Program-made: the position numbers and the translations under genes | Shown here: positions 28,996-38,832 of the stretch, piece after piece | Layout of the letters: each line of letters opens with the position of its first letter | Position numbering within the stretch: the first letter of the stretch is position 1 | Notes under the pieces: generated by a model | Database searches by the model: none | The model's input: only the letters and a program-made list of their open reading frames with translations | Told to the model about the DNA's origin: nothing | NCBI RefSeq assembly: GCF_030818075.1 | Contig: NZ_JAUSZZ010000001.1 | Location: 2,790,001 to 2,854,000, forward strand | Direction: 5' to 3' | Length of the DNA: 64,000 nucleotides | Source: Microbacterium proteolyticum | GTDB lineage: Bacteria; Actinomycetota; Actinomycetes; Actinomycetales; Microbacteriaceae

Positions 28996-29814
28996 ATGAG
29001 ATTCATCGATCGCATCCTCGGGCGACTCACCTCACCCGGGAAGCGGGACGCTGCCCCGGCCGACCCCACCCTCGCCGAGCCCCACCAGGCCGAGCACGGC
29101 ACCACCCCGGCCGACCCCACCCTCGCCGAGCTCCACCAGGCCGAGCACGACGCCACCCCGGTGGACCCCGCCCTCGCCGAGCTCTACGAGACCGCTCGGG
29201 AAGCCGTCATTCCCGGCTTCCGGGACTTCGATGAGGTCGTGGAGCAGGTTCAGGACGTCCTCGAGCTGGAAGACAGCGAGGCCGTCGAAGCCGTCGTGCG
29301 AAAGGTCTGGATCGCCCGTCAGGAAGCGGAGGCCGGGTGGCCGGAGGTCACCGAGGCGGACCGCCTGTTCGACGCCTTCGAGGCCCTCGGCGACCTCGGC
29401 GTTCTCGCCCTCCCGGACTTCACCTGCTGCAACAGCTGCGGCACGTCCGAAATCGCAGACGCCCGGACGCCCCTCGAGGGCGGCACCGGCTATCACGAAT
29501 GGGCCTACGTCTTCTTCCACCAGCAGGACACCGAGCGCCTCGCCGAAGAGCCTGCGCACCTGCTGCTCACCTTCAGCGCTTTCGCCCCCGTGCGAGATCT
29601 CGATCCCGATCTGCTCGCTCGGGCGGACGGAGGCGATCAGGCCGCTCTCACAGAGGCGTGGCGCCAGACCGACGCCCGCGTGGGACGGATCGTCGTGGAC
29701 GCCCTCGCCGAGGCCGGTCTCCCCGTGGAATGGAGCGGCGATCCCGCCCAGCGCATCGTCGTCACGATGCCCCAGTGGCGTCAACGACTCCCCGAGGATG
29801 CTCCCGCCGCGTAG
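28996..29814 (+). CDS. Hypothetical protein with tandem N-terminal repeats
   Basis: 272 residues. Residues about 22-65 are three copies of a 17-residue repeat (PADPTLAELHQAEHDAT) encoded by a 51-bp tandem repeat. The folded part contains FTCCNSCGTSEI with a CC-x2-C cluster, EWAYVFFHQQDTERLAEE and LLTFSAF. This arrangement resembles the DUF6891-type proteins of actinobacteria, an assignment made from memory of motif style only. No signal peptide. Function unknown. Confidence 0.8.
   Translation: MRFIDRILGRLTSPGKRDAAPADPTLAEPHQAEHGTTPADPTLAELHQAEHDATPVDPALAELYETAREAVIPGFRDFDEVVEQVQDVLELEDSEAVEAVVRKVWIARQEAEAGWPEVTEADRLFDAFEALGDLGVLALPDFTCCNSCGTSEIADARTPLEGGTGYHEWAYVFFHQQDTERLAEEPAHLLLTFSAFAPVRDLDPDLLARADGGDQAALTEAWRQTDARVGRIVVDALAEAGLPVEWSGDPAQRIVVTMPQWRQRLPEDAPAA
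29059..29202 (+). repeat. 51-bp in-frame tandem repeat
   Basis: Units start at 29059, 29110 and 29161 (GCCGACCCCACCCTCGCCGA, the third diverged). They encode the 17-residue N-terminal repeats of the gene at 28996. The near identity of units 1 and 2 implies recent duplication. Confidence 0.85.
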
Positions 29815-29825
29815 GCTCGAACCCC

Positions 29826-30365
29826 GTGGCCATCGGATCGACCATTCACACGTTCACCGTGCAGCTCTCCGACGTCGATCGCGGCGTCTACGACGAACTG
29901 CAGCTCCGCGTCGCGCGGCATCCATCCGAGACCGCCCCGTACATGCTCACGCGGGTCCTCGCGTACTGCCTCGAGTACGAGGAGGGCATCGGCTTCAGCG
30001 AGGGTGTCGCCGCCACCGATGAGCCCGCCGTGATGGTGACGGACCTCACCGGAGCCCTCGTCGCCTGGATCGAGGTGGGAGCCCCGGATGCCGCTCGCCT
30101 GCACACCGGCAGCATGAAGGCCGGACGAGTCGCCGTATACACCCATCGCGACCCCGACAAGGTCGCCGCCGCGTGGGCGGGCAAGCGCATCCACCGCGCC
30201 GACGAGGTGCTGCTGCACAGCTTCGACCCGGGCTTCGTCGAGCGCCTCGCCGACAGCATCGAGCGCCGCAGCAGCGCCACCCTGACCCGGACGGAGGGGC
30301 GCATCTACCTCGAGCTCAACGGCGTCTCGGGCGAGAGCGACCTCCACACCCGCGCCGCGGCCTGA
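29826..30365 (+). CDS. yaeQ: YaeQ-family protein
   Basis: 179 residues, close to the 181 of the enterobacterial YaeQ. Hallmarks are the N-terminal STIHTFTVQLSDVDRGVYDE, RVLAYCLEYEEGIGFSEGVA and a C-terminal IYLELNGVSGESDL. The fold is related to PD-(D/E)XK nucleases, but the cellular role is not established. The GTG start matches the family N-terminus. TAGGCT lies eight bases upstream, suggesting a short or absent leader. The stop codon is inside a 55-bp tandem duplication. Confidence 0.88.
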   Translation: MAIGSTIHTFTVQLSDVDRGVYDELQLRVARHPSETAPYMLTRVLAYCLEYEEGIGFSEGVAATDEPAVMVTDLTGALVAWIEVGAPDAARLHTGSMKAGRVAVYTHRDPDKVAAAWAGKRIHRADEVLLHSFDPGFVERLADSIERRSSATLTRTEGRIYLELNGVSGESDLHTRAAA

Positions 30366-30470
30366 CCCCCCGAGCACGCTCGTACCGCGGCTCGAACGGG
30401 CCGATCGTGCAGCGGCCTGACCCCGCGAGCACGCTCGCACCGCGGTCCGAACGGGCCGATTGCGCCGCCG
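30361..30470. repeat. 55-bp tandem duplication at the yaeQ stop
   Basis: Two copies of a 55-bp unit (30361-30415, 30416-30470) beginning CCTGACCCC, about 88 percent identical. The first contains the yaeQ stop codon. Confidence 0.8.
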
Positions 30471-30491
30471 CGTGGGGCACGTACGCGCGAA

Positions 30492-30533
30492 GAAGCCCCC
30501 GCCCCCGCCGAAACGGGCGGGAGCGGGGGCTTC
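30492..30533 (+). terminator. Terminator between yaeQ and ssrA
   Basis: Stem GAAGCCCCCGC/GCGGGGGCTTC with further C/G pairing in the loop. It lies between convergent yaeQ and tmRNA and can serve both. Confidence 0.75.
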
Positions 30534-30563
30534 GTCAGACGACTCAACCGTGACAACGGCTCG

Positions 30564-30930
30564 TGGAGCTGGGGGGAATCGAACCCCCGTCCAACGCTGG
30601 GTCTCCGCGTTTTCTCCGGGCGCAGTCTGTGCAGACGTTCTGCTCGGCTCCGACCTTTGTCACAGACACCTAAGTCGACGAGCCCAGCCTGGGAAAAGTC
30701 CCGCGTGACGTCCAGACGCCGTCACGCAGCAAGACCCCTAAATGACGCCAGGATCCGTGGCGGGGTCACACACGGTCTGACGGACTATCGGGCTCGCTTA
30801 GGCAGCGAGGGCGAAGTCAGTGCGCTTAGCATCGGCACTTATTGGTTTGCAGGGAGCGTTTACGAGATAACCCCACATCCTCGGCCCGCTTCTCGCGGGT
30901 TCGCAGGCGCTGTCGAAACCGATCAGCCCC
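30564..30930 (-). ncRNA. ssrA: Transfer-messenger RNA (tmRNA)
   Basis: A tmRNA of 367 nt that rescues stalled ribosomes with SmpB. The 5' end GGGGCTGATCGGTTTCGACA and the 3' end GGGGGAATCGAACCCCCGTC (plus-strand view at the T-arm) are diagnostic. They pair as an acceptor stem GGGGCTG/CAGCTCC with discriminator A; CCA is not encoded. The tag open frame at 30798-30836 encodes ADAKRTDFALAA followed by TAA, an actinobacterial-type degradation tag. A possible promoter (TATAGACT, 31006-31013, minus strand) lies about 75 bases upstream and would give a 5' extension removed by processing. smpB is 1.5 kb away. Confidence 0.96.
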
Positions 30931-31270
30931 GGGAACTCCGTGAAGGAGCGGCCGTTGTCACGCTGTTGAGTTGCCACCTCGGGCGCCGAAGCACCCGAGC
31001 ATCACAGTCTATAACGGATCGAGACGCGACATCATTCCCACCCTCGGATCCGGGCAGCGCGCGCCAGGCGCGAACGAAGTGATTCCGGCCGCACCGGTGT
31101 GCCGAACTCCGGAGAATCGCACTCGCCGCCGTGCACGACGACAACGGTCCCACGCTGGTCGAGCGATCTCCCCGGAGTTCCGCACGACGACACCGCACCC
31201 ACACCCCCACTCACCGACGACGAGGACATCGCGGAACACCGCACGACACCCGTCGCGTAGGCTCCCGTCC
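30931..31270. other. Intergenic region, 340 bp
   Basis: No gene seen. It holds the probable pre-tmRNA promoter (TATAGACT on the minus strand, 31006-31013), a hairpin CTCGGGCGC-CGAA-GCACCCGAG (30979-31000), and the -10 (TAGGCT, 31258-31263) of the SIMPL gene. Confidence 0.5.
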
Positions 31271-31927
31271 ATGAGCGAGGTCGTCATCACCGTCCGGGGC
31301 GAGAGCAACGCCCGCGTTCGCGCGGAGGAGGCGGCGGTACGCGTCACCGTCTCCACCGACGGCCCCTCCCGCGGCCCCGTCGTCGAGCGGGCGCAGGAGA
31401 GGGCGTCGGTCGTGCAAGACGGGCTCGTCGCGCATCTGCGGTCCGGCGAGGTGTCCGAGTGGTCGAGCGCGCGCGTATCGGTGTGGTCGGACAGGCCGTG
31501 GAACAACGAGGGCGCGCAGCTTCCCCTCGTGCACCACGCCGGCGTCGAGCTCTCGGCGACGTTCACCGACGCCGGCGCGCTGTCGTGGTGGTTGGGCGAT
31601 GTCGCCGAGTCCGACGACGTGCAGGTCACGGCCGTCGAGTGGCGCCTCTCCCCCGACACCCGCGCGCGCGTCGAGCGCGAGGTCGCCGCCGAGGCGGTGC
31701 ACGTCGCGGTCGAACGCGCCGCCGCGTACGCGGACGCGCTGGGTCTGGCATCCGTGTCCGCCGTGGAGATCGCGGATGCCGGTCTGCTCGGCTCCCACCC
31801 GGAGACCCCCGCTCCCCTCGGTGCACGCTTGATGGCGGCGAGCGGCGCGGGCGGACCGTCGTTCAGCCTGCGGCCGCCCGAGATCGTCGTGACATCGGTG
31901 GTGGAGGGGCGCTTCCGCGCCGAGTAG
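31271..31927 (+). CDS. SIMPL-domain (DUF541) protein
   Basis: 218 residues of the SIMPL/DUF541 type: N-terminal ITVRGESNARVRAEEAAVRV, central VSVWSDRPWNNEGAQ and the helical AEAVHVAVERAAAYADALGL. C-terminal LRPPEIVVTSVVEGRF forms a closing strand. Family members occur as periplasmic or cytoplasmic proteins in stress contexts; this one has no signal peptide. The ATG lies seven bases after a TAGGCT -10 box. It is inserted between ssrA and smpB on the opposite strand. Confidence 0.85.
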   Translation: MSEVVITVRGESNARVRAEEAAVRVTVSTDGPSRGPVVERAQERASVVQDGLVAHLRSGEVSEWSSARVSVWSDRPWNNEGAQLPLVHHAGVELSATFTDAGALSWWLGDVAESDDVQVTAVEWRLSPDTRARVEREVAAEAVHVAVERAAAYADALGLASVSAVEIADAGLLGSHPETPAPLGARLMAASGAGGPSFSLRPPEIVVTSVVEGRFRAE

Positions 31928-32001
31928 CTCGAAGCCGACCGGGCGTCCTACCGCGCGTCGTCTGACGGGGCTCTCGGCCTTCTGCGGCGAGCCGAGACGG
32001 T

Positions 32002-32478
32002 TTATTCGCCCAGTCGGTTCTTCGTCCGCATCGCGCGCTCGGCCTCGCGCTTGTCTTCGCGTTCGCGGATGGTCTGGCGCTTCTCGAATTCGCGCTTGCC
32101 CTTGGCCACCGCGATCTCGACCTTCGCACGCCCGTCGAGGAAGTACAGCCGCAGCGGCACCAGCGTGTAGCCGCCCGCGGACACCGCGTGCGACAGCTTG
32201 ATGATCTCTTCCTTGTGGAGGAGGAGCTTGCGGGTGCGTTTGGCCGAGTGGTTGGTCCAGTGCCCCTGCGAGTACTCGGGGATGTGGACCGCGTCCAGAT
32301 ACGCCTGCCCGCCGTCGATGTAGGCGTACCCGTCGGTGAGGTTCGCCCGCCCCTGGCGCAGCGACTTCACCTCGGTGCCGGTCAGGATCAGACCGGCTTC
32401 GTACGTCTTCTCGATGGCGTAGTCGTGACGCGCCTTCTTGTTCGACGCGATGAGCTTTTCACCCTGCTCACGAGGCAT
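32002..32478 (-). CDS. smpB: SsrA-binding protein
   Basis: 158 residues, full length. SmpB binds tmRNA and places it in stalled ribosomes. Conserved parts are NKKARHDYAIEKTYEAGLIL, TEVKSLRQGRANLTDGYA, YLDAVHIPEYSQG and the basic tail KGKREFEKRQTIREREDKRE. A GAGGAGGTGG ribosome site fixes the ATG. It follows ftsX (87 bp gap) in the conserved prfB-ftsE-ftsX-smpB order. Confidence 0.97.
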   Translation of the reverse strand: MPREQGEKLIASNKKARHDYAIEKTYEAGLILTGTEVKSLRQGRANLTDGYAYIDGGQAYLDAVHIPEYSQGHWTNHSAKRTRKLLLHKEEIIKLSHAVSAGGYTLVPLRLYFLDGRAKVEIAVAKGKREFEKRQTIREREDKREAERAMRTKNRLGE

Positions 32479-32564
32479 GGTGCCACCTCCTCATGATCAT
32501 GGGCACACAGAGCCGCTCAGTTTACCCCACCGCTCGACGTCGGCCTCGCCGGGGCGAGAACAGG

Positions 32565-33482
32565 CTAGGCGCGCAACCACCGGCGGATGGCGAAACTGGC
32601 GCTCAGGGCGGCAAGGATCACGCCGACCACGACGATCACCGGGATGACGACGGCGACGTCGCCGACATTGACCCACGAGGTGATGAAGCCGATGCGGTCA
32701 CGCAGGTACTGATCGACGCCGATGCCGACGATCGCCCAGACGGCGACACTCGCGAGGCCGGAGCCGACCAGGGCCGCCAAGACGCCCTCGAGGACGAACG
32801 GTGTCTGGATGAAGCGGTTGGACGCGCCCACCAGGCGCATGATCCCGAGCTCGCGCCGTCGAGCGAATGCCGACAGACGGATGGTGGTGGCGATGAGCAG
32901 CACCGCGGCGATGAGCATGAGGCCGGCGATACCGACGGCGACGTAGGTCGCGACCGTGAGCGCTTGGAAGAGCGGCTCGAGGTATTGCAGCTGATCCTGC
33001 ACGTCTTCGACGCCCGTCTGCCCGGTGAAGGCCTCGGTGATGACGTCGGACTGTCGCTGGTCGATGAGGTTGATGCTGAAGGTGGCGTTGAACTGGTCGG
33101 CGGTGACGACACCGAGGATGTCCTCCGGCAGCTGCTGCTGCGCGTCGGCGAACACCTCGTCGCTCGTCTGGAAGGTGTAGTCGCGGATGAGCGGCGCCAG
33201 GGCCGGGCCGTCGAGGGTCGCGCGCACCTCGTCGATCTGCTGCTGCGTCGCCGGCTCGCCGGCGTCGCAGGTGGGCACGTTCGACGACGAAGCGCACATG
33301 AACACCGCCACCTGAGCGCGGTCGGCCCAGTACGACTGCATCTTGCCGATCTGCATCTGCATGAGCATCGCCGCGCCGACGAACGTCAGCGAGACGAAGG
33401 TGACCAGGATGACCGAGATCACCATCGAGGCGTTGCGCCGCAGGCCCGTGAAGGCCTCCGACAGGATGAGTCCGAGCCTCAT
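32565..33482 (-). CDS. ftsX: Cell division protein FtsX
   Basis: A 305-residue membrane component of the FtsEX complex, which controls septal peptidoglycan hydrolases. It has four membrane segments (about 20-42, 172-205, 227-250, 270-295) and a large extracellular domain between the first two. That domain has a Cys pair ([15 protein letters not shown]) as in actinobacterial Fts[19 protein letters not shown] is the cytoplasmic coupling helix region. The ATG overlaps the ftsE stop (ATGA). Confidence 0.96.
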   Translation of the reverse strand: MRLGLILSEAFTGLRRNASMVISVILVTFVSLTFVGAAMLMQMQIGKMQSYWADRAQVAVFMCASSSNVPTCDAGEPATQQQIDEVRATLDGPALAPLIRDYTFQTSDEVFADAQQQLPEDILGVVTADQFNATFSINLIDQRQSDVITEAFTGQTGVEDVQDQLQYLEPLFQALTVATYVAVGIAGLMLIAAVLLIATTIRLSAFARRRELGIMRLVGASNRFIQTPFVLEGVLAALVGSGLASVAVWAIVGIGVDQYLRDRIGFITSWVNVGDVAVVIPVIVVVGVILAALSASFAIRRWLRA

Positions 33483-34555
33483 GTCGTGGGTCCCACTTCG
33501 TCGCTGCGGTCGCTCTTCTTCCCCAGTCCCAGGCGGTCGGCGAGGCCGAGCTCGTCAACCTCGGGCGTCGTGACGGGGATGAAGCCCGTGTTGGTGCCCG
33601 GTTCCCGCGGCGGCCGGGCCTGGTCGGCCGCGGGGGCCGCAGACGCGGGGGCCGGCGTCGACACGGAAGACGGCGACGTGGCGGCGGGAGCCGACGCATC
33701 GGCATCCGTCGCCCGACCTTCGGACGGCACGCGTGCCGCGCCCGTGTCGGGCAGGGGCTGGACCGGACCGGTCATGCCGGTGACCTCGCGCTGCACCTCG
33801 AGCACCGCAGTCAGCGCCGCGACAGCCGCCGCACCCCGCTCCACCTCGGGCGTCAGACGCGGGATGCTGGTCGTGTCGCCGTACCCGCCGCCGCGCTCGT
33901 CGCGCACCAGTTCGCCGCCACGCAGCTCGATCACGCGGCGCTGCATCTGGTCGACGAATCCCGCCTCGTGCGTCGCCATCACGACGGTGGTGCCGCCGGC
34001 GTTGATCCGAGCGAGCAGGCGCATGATGTCGGTGGAGGTGCCGGGGTCGAGGTTTCCGGTCGGTTCGTCGGCGAGCAGCACCTGGGGGCGGTTGACGAGC
34101 GCGCGGGCGATCGCGACGCGCTGCTGCTCCCCGCCCGACAGTTCGTGCGGCAGGCGCTTCTCTTTGCCGTCGAGGCCCACGAGCGCGAGCACCTCCGGCA
34201 CGGCCTGCTGGATGAAGCCGCGGGACGACCCCGTGACCTGCAGCGTGAAGGCGACGTTCTGGAAGACGGTCTTGTTCGGCAGCAGGCGGAAGTCCTGGAA
34301 CACCGAGCCGATCTCGCGACGGAAGTAGGGCACCTTGCGATTGGACAGGGTGCGCAGGTCACGGCCGAGCACGACGACGCGCCCCTCGCTGGGGGTCTCC
34401 GCCCGCAGGATCAGCTGCAGGCACGACGACTTCCCCGACCCCGACGCTCCGACGAGGAAGACGAACTCTCCGCGCAGCACCTCGAAGTCGACGGCGTTCA
34501 GGGCGGGCTTCGCGGTGCCGCGATACCGCTTGGTGACGTTCTCGAACCGGATCAT
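33479..34555 (-). CDS. ftsE: Cell division ATP-binding protein FtsE with long C-terminal extension
   Basis: 358 residues. The first about 225 are a standard FtsE ATPase: Walker [11 protein letters not shown]-loop in [16 protein letters not shown], signature LSGGEQQR, Walker [12 protein letters not shown] and the His switch MATHEAGF. The remaining roughly 130 residues are an Ala/Pro/Ser/Thr-rich, charged extension ending in [17 protein letters not shown], well beyond the usual 230 residues. Such tails occur in Microbacteriaceae FtsE. It is coupled to ftsX. Confidence 0.96.
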   Translation of the reverse strand: MIRFENVTKRYRGTAKPALNAVDFEVLRGEFVFLVGASGSGKSSCLQLILRAETPSEGRVVVLGRDLRTLSNRKVPYFRREIGSVFQDFRLLPNKTVFQNVAFTLQVTGSSRGFIQQAVPEVLALVGLDGKEKRLPHELSGGEQQRVAIARALVNRPQVLLADEPTGNLDPGTSTDIMRLLARINAGGTTVVMATHEAGFVDQMQRRVIELRGGELVRDERGGGYGDTTSIPRLTPEVERGAAAVAALTAVLEVQREVTGMTGPVQPLPDTGAARVPSEGRATDADASAPAATSPSSVSTPAPASAAPAADQARPPREPGTNTGFIPVTTPEVDELGLADRLGLGKKSDRSDEVGPTT

Positions 34556-34621
34556 GGCTCGACGAGCCTAAACGGGCGTTCCGGGCACACCGTCAAGACG
34601 CGCCGTGACCCGAAACGGAGA

Positions 34622-34661
34622 AAGCCCTGTGGATGCCGGGGCACCGGCATCCACAGGGCTT
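34622..34661 (-). terminator. Terminator of prfB
   Basis: A perfect 18-bp stem AAGCCCTGTGGATGCCGG with a GGCA loop, just after the prfB stop and before ftsE. Confidence 0.8.
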
Positions 34662-34681
34662 CTCGCGAAACGCGAGACGCG

Positions 34682-35794
34682 TCAGTCGTCGTCGTCCTTA
34701 CGCTTGCGCCAGCGGATGCCGGCGGCGATCAGGCCGTCGAGGTCGCCGTCGAAGACGACCGCGGGGTTTCCGACCTCGTACCCGGTGCGGAGGTCTTTCA
34801 CGAGCTGCTGGCCGTAGAGGAAGTACGAGCGCATCTGGTCGCCCCAGCTCGCGGTGATGGTGCCCGCGAGCTCCTTCTTCTTGGCTGCCTCTTCTTCGCG
34901 CTTGAGCAGGAGCAGACGCGTCTGCAGCACGCGCATGGCGGCGGCGCGGTTCTGGATCTGCGACTTCTCGTTCTGCATCGACACGACCAGGCCCGTGGGG
35001 AGGTGCGTGATGCGCACGGCGGAGTCGGTCGTGTTGACCGACTGACCACCGGGTCCCGAGGAACGGAAGACGTCGACACGGATGTCTCCCTCGGGCACGT
35101 CGACCTCGACGGCCTCTTCCATCACGGGGATGACCTCGACCGCGGCGAAGCTCGTCTGGCGCTTGTCGGCGCCGCCGAAGGGGCTGATGCGCGCGAGGCG
35201 GTGCGTTCCCGCCTCGACAGACAGGGTGCCGTAGGCGTAGGGCACGTCGACCTCGAAGGTGGCCGACTTGATGCCGGCGCCCTCCGCGTAGGACATGTCC
35301 ATGACCTTGGCCGGGTACTTGTGACGCTCGCACCAGCGCAGGTACATGCGCAGCAGCATCTCGGCGAAGTCGGTGGCGTCGTCGCCGCCCGCACCGGAGC
35401 GGATGGTGACGACGGCGGAGCGCGCGTCGTACTCCCCGTCGAGCAGCGTCTGCACCTCGAGCTGGCCGATGACGTCCTTCAGCGCGGCAAGCTCACGGCG
35501 GGCCTCCTCGGCGGAGTCTTCGTCGTCCATCTCGATGGCGAGCTCGACGAGCACCTCGAGATCGTCGAGGCGCTGCTCGATCTCGGTGATGCGCTTGAGC
35601 TCGGCCTGACGATGGCTGAGGCGGCTGGTCACCTTCTGCGCGTTGTCGACGTCGTCCCAGAGGTCGGGAGCACCGGCTTCTTCGCTCAGGCGTTCGATGT
35701 CGGCGGTGAGTGCGTCGACGTCGACCACGGCCTGAATATCGGCGAAGGTCGAGCGCAGCGCCTGGATGTCGGCGGTCAAATCGAGTTCGAGCAT
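34682..35794 (-). CDS. prfB: Peptide chain release factor 2
   Basis: 370 residues; terminates translation at UGA and UAA. The stop-codon-recognition motif SPF is in [15 protein letters not shown], and the catalytic GGQ in [16 protein letters not shown]. The coding sequence is continuous from the ATG, so the programmed +1 frameshift found in many other bacteria is absent. The start region overlaps the promoter of the divergent MFS gene. Confidence 0.97.
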   Translation of the reverse strand: MLELDLTADIQALRSTFADIQAVVDVDALTADIERLSEEAGAPDLWDDVDNAQKVTSRLSHRQAELKRITEIEQRLDDLEVLVELAIEMDDEDSAEEARRELAALKDVIGQLEVQTLLDGEYDARSAVVTIRSGAGGDDATDFAEMLLRMYLRWCERHKYPAKVMDMSYAEGAGIKSATFEVDVPYAYGTLSVEAGTHRLARISPFGGADKRQTSFAAVEVIPVMEEAVEVDVPEGDIRVDVFRSSGPGGQSVNTTDSAVRITHLPTGLVVSMQNEKSQIQNRAAAMRVLQTRLLLLKREEEAAKKKELAGTITASWGDQMRSYFLYGQQLVKDLRTGYEVGNPAVVFDGDLDGLIAAGIRWRKRKDDDD

Positions 35795-35820
35795 TTGCGA
35801 TCAAGCCTATCGTGGAGACG

Positions 35821-37104
35821 GTGACAGCCGACTCTCCCCGGAACGTGCTGGTGCGCTTCGCCCCGATGATCTACGGCCCCACGCTGTTGTTCTCGCTGGG
35901 CGAGGGTGCCGTCATCCCCCTCATCCCCGTCATCGCCGACCGCCTCGGCGCCGATGTCGCCGTTGCCGCATTGGTGGCCGCTGCCCTCGTCGTGGGCCAG
36001 CTCTGCGGCAACATCCCCGCCGGATGGGCCGTCGCCCGCTTCGGCGAGCGCCTCACCATGGGCACCGCCGGCATCGTCGTGCTGGCCGGGCTCGTGGGGA
36101 TCGTGTTCGCTCCCTCGTTGCTGATCTTCGCGGCGGCCGTCTTCCTCATCGGGTTCTGCGCCGCGTCGTTCGCTCTCGCCCGCCATTCCTTCATGACCAC
36201 GCGCGTACCCCTGCACTTCCGCGCGCGAGCCCTGTCACTGCTGGGCGGCACGTTCCGCCTCGGGATGTTCGTCGGGCCGTTCATCTCCGCGGCACTGCTG
36301 ACCGTCTTCGGCGACGAAGCGGCATCCGTCGTCTTCTTCGCCGTCTGCCAGGTCGCGACCATCCTGCTCGTGTTCTTCGGACCCGACCCCGAGAAGGCCG
36401 TACCGGTGGGCGCCGGCTCCCCCACCCGTCGCGAGCCCGACGCGGCGGCCGACGCCGAAGACAGCGGCGAGCCCGTCACCGGCGCGATCCCCACGGTCGA
36501 ACGCGTCGGGGTGTTCCGCACGATGTGGCGCTACCGCGGTGTGCTCGCACGCCTGGGCCTGGCCGCGGCATCGCTGTCGGCCGTGCGCTCGGCCCGCCAG
36601 GTCGTCTTGCCCCTCTGGGGGGTGTCGCTCGGGCTGGATGCCGGCACGATCGCCGTCGTCGTCGGCGTGTCGGGGGCGATCGACTTCGCCCTGTTCTACG
36701 CCAGCGGCCAGGTGATGGACCGCTTCGGGCGCCTGTGGGCGGCTCTGCCGGCCATGATCCTCATGGGCGCGGGGTTCTTCGCGTTGTCGTTCACGCATGA
36801 TCTCGCCTCCGCGGCGATGTGGTACTCCCTGTTCGCGGCCGTGCTGGGGGTGGGCAACGGCCTGTCCAGCGGCATCCTGCTCACCCTCGGTGCCGACATC
36901 GCTCCCCCGAGCGATCCCGCCGCGTTCCTCGGGTCGTGGCGCACCCTCACCGACGGCGGGGGTGCGGTGGCGCCGCTGATCGTCTCGGCCCTCACCGCAG
37001 CGGTGTCGATCTCGGTCGGGGTGGGCGCCATGGGGGTCATCGCGGTGCTGGGGGCGGTGGGCTTCATCCGCTGGGTGCCCCGATACGTGCCGCGCGCCCG
37101 GTGA
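35821..37104 (+). CDS. MFS transporter
   Basis: A 427-residue transporter with about 12 membrane segments, split by a charged central loop (about residues 195-225, rich in Asp/Glu/Ala). FSLGEGAVIPLIPVIADRLG is TM1 and its loop; FGERLTMGTAGIVVLAGL follows TM2. The GTG at 35821 has TATCGT seven bases upstream and no ribosome site, so it is probably leaderless. It is divergent from prfB with overlapping -10 regions. Substrate unknown. Confidence 0.88.
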   Translation: MTADSPRNVLVRFAPMIYGPTLLFSLGEGAVIPLIPVIADRLGADVAVAALVAAALVVGQLCGNIPAGWAVARFGERLTMGTAGIVVLAGLVGIVFAPSLLIFAAAVFLIGFCAASFALARHSFMTTRVPLHFRARALSLLGGTFRLGMFVGPFISAALLTVFGDEAASVVFFAVCQVATILLVFFGPDPEKAVPVGAGSPTRREPDAAADAEDSGEPVTGAIPTVERVGVFRTMWRYRGVLARLGLAAASLSAVRSARQVVLPLWGVSLGLDAGTIAVVVGVSGAIDFALFYASGQVMDRFGRLWAALPAMILMGAGFFALSFTHDLASAAMWYSLFAAVLGVGNGLSSGILLTLGADIAPPSDPAAFLGSWRTLTDGGGAVAPLIVSALTAAVSISVGVGAMGVIAVLGAVGFIRWVPRYVPRAR

Positions 37105-37245
37105 GGGAAAGATTTCCGCCAACCGGCAGTGATTGCATCCAAAGAGACGCAGAATTTGGAGGAGTCGACCAAAAAAAATACGACGCGAGGAAGGGTGGTC
37201 GGATAACCTCCGTGCAAAGCAAGTTCACAGGATGGAGATTGTCAA

Positions 37246-38832
37246 ATGTTCCACTCCCGAGCTCCACTTCGCACCGGCATCGCCGCCGTCGGCGCCGCCG
37301 CTCTCCTCGCCGGGTTGGCGGTGTCGCAGGCGGGCGCGGCAACGGCCGCCACGCCCAGCGCCTGCGGAACCCTGTCCGCACCTTCGTTGCCGAAGATGCA
37401 GGCGTGTATCGCAGCGCTCGACCCTGTCATCCACATGAAGGCGCTCCAGAAGATCGCCGACGAGAACAACGGCAACCGTGCCGCGACGACGAGCGGCTAT
37501 GACGCCAGCGTCGCCTACGTCGCCGGAGTCCTCGAGAAGGCGGGCTGGGACGTCTCCTACGACGAATTCGACTTCTTCGTCTCGCCGCCGCCGGTGTTGA
37601 CGCAGATCTCGCCGACGGAGGTGGACTACGAGTCGGTCGCAGCCACCGGCACCGGCTACGGGTCCGTCACAGCCGACGTGGTCGCCGTGGACACCGTCCT
37701 CGATCCGCCGCGCGACCCCGTGACGAGCGGATGCGAGCCGGAGGACTTCGCCGCCTTCCCCGAAGGTGCGATCGCTCTCGTGCAGAGAGGCACGTGCACG
37801 TTCCGGCAGAAGGCGGTCAACGCCGAGGCCGCCGGAGCCGAGGGCGTCATCATCTTCAACCAGGGCAACACGCCCGAGCGCGAGCCTCTGTTCGCCGGCA
37901 CGCTGCTCGGCACCCCCGACGACGCGCCGCTGACCGTCCCCGTCGTCACGGTGAGCTTCGCCGACGGCGCAGCGCTCGCCGCCGGCACCGTGGCTTCGCT
38001 GACCATCGAGCCTCCGGTCAACAAGCCCCAGGTGAACGTCATCGCGGAGCTGCCCGGAAAGAATGCCGACAATGTCGTCATGGCCGGCGCCCACCTCGAC
38101 AGCGTCGAAGAAGGCCCGGGCATCAACGACAACGGCAGCGGTTCGGCCGCCCTCCTGTCGGCGGCGCAGGCGCTGGGCAATGTCACCCCGGAGAACACCC
38201 TGCGGTTCGCGTGGTGGGGAGCTGAGGAGGCCGGCCTCGTCGGCAGCTCCGAGTACGTCGACGGGCTCGCGCCCGAGGAGCTCGAGAAGATCGCGCTCTA
38301 CCTGAACTTCGACATGATCGCGTCGCCGAACTTCATCTACACCGTGTACGACGCCGACGAGTCCTCGTTCGCGGCGCCCGTCGAGGTGCCGGAGGGATCG
38401 GAGGCGATCGAGTCCCTGTTCGCGAGCTACTTCACCGCCCTGCGGCTCCCGTACGACGACTCGGAGTTCAGCGGTCGCAGCGACTACCAGGCGTTCATCA
38501 ACAACGGCATCCCCTCGGGCGGCCTGTTCACGGGCGCCGAAGAGATCAAGACCGAGCAGCAGGCTGCGCTGTGGGGCGGCACGGCGGGCGAGTCGTTCGA
38601 CCCGAATTACCACACGCCGCTCGACACGCTCGCGAACTACTCCAAGAAGTCGTTGTACGTGAACACCGGAGCGCTCGCCACCGCGCTGCTGACCTACGCG
38701 TACTCGACCGAGTCGGTCAACGGTGTGGCGGGTAAGGCCCTGCCGATCCCGCTCCCGAAGCCGGCACCGCCCGCCGGCACCTTCGTCAGCGGAGGTGGCA
38801 TGTCGCTCCCGCACACGTCGGAAGAGTTCTAA
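37246..38832 (+). CDS. Secreted M28-family aminopeptidase with PA domain
   Basis: A 528-residue exported zinc aminopeptidase. The signal peptide ends near residue 35 (AAVGAAALLAGLAVSQAGA). The protease-associated domain spans about 135-250 (GAIALVQRGTCTFRQKAVNA). In the M28 catalytic part, zinc ligands are His in AGAHLDSVEEG and Asp in INDNGSGSAALL. The catalytic Glu pair is in WWGAEEAGLVGS, then Asp in NFDMIAS and His in NYHTPLDTL. It resembles the Streptomyces griseus type enzyme. The C-terminus (about 500-528) is a Pro/Gly/Ser-rich tail ending SLPHTSEEF. An AGGATGGAG site precedes the ATG. Nutrient peptide scavenging is the likely role. Confidence 0.93.
   Translation: MFHSRAPLRTGIAAVGAAALLAGLAVSQAGAATAATPSACGTLSAPSLPKMQACIAALDPVIHMKALQKIADENNGNRAATTSGYDASVAYVAGVLEKAGWDVSYDEFDFFVSPPPVLTQISPTEVDYESVAATGTGYGSVTADVVAVDTVLDPPRDPVTSGCEPEDFAAFPEGAIALVQRGTCTFRQKAVNAEAAGAEGVIIFNQGNTPEREPLFAGTLLGTPDDAPLTVPVVTVSFADGAALAAGTVASLTIEPPVNKPQVNVIAELPGKNADNVVMAGAHLDSVEEGPGINDNGSGSAALLSAAQALGNVTPENTLRFAWWGAEEAGLVGSSEYVDGLAPEELEKIALYLNFDMIASPNFIYTVYDADESSFAAPVEVPEGSEAIESLFASYFTALRLPYDDSEFSGRSDYQAFINNGIPSGGLFTGAEEIKTEQQAALWGGTAGESFDPNYHTPLDTLANYSKKSLYVNTGALATALLTYAYSTESVNGVAGKALPIPLPKPAPPAGTFVSGGGMSLPHTSEEF

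Noticed and set aside
34682..35794. Programmed frameshift in prfB
   Set aside because: The reading frame is continuous from ATG to stop with no in-frame early UGA.
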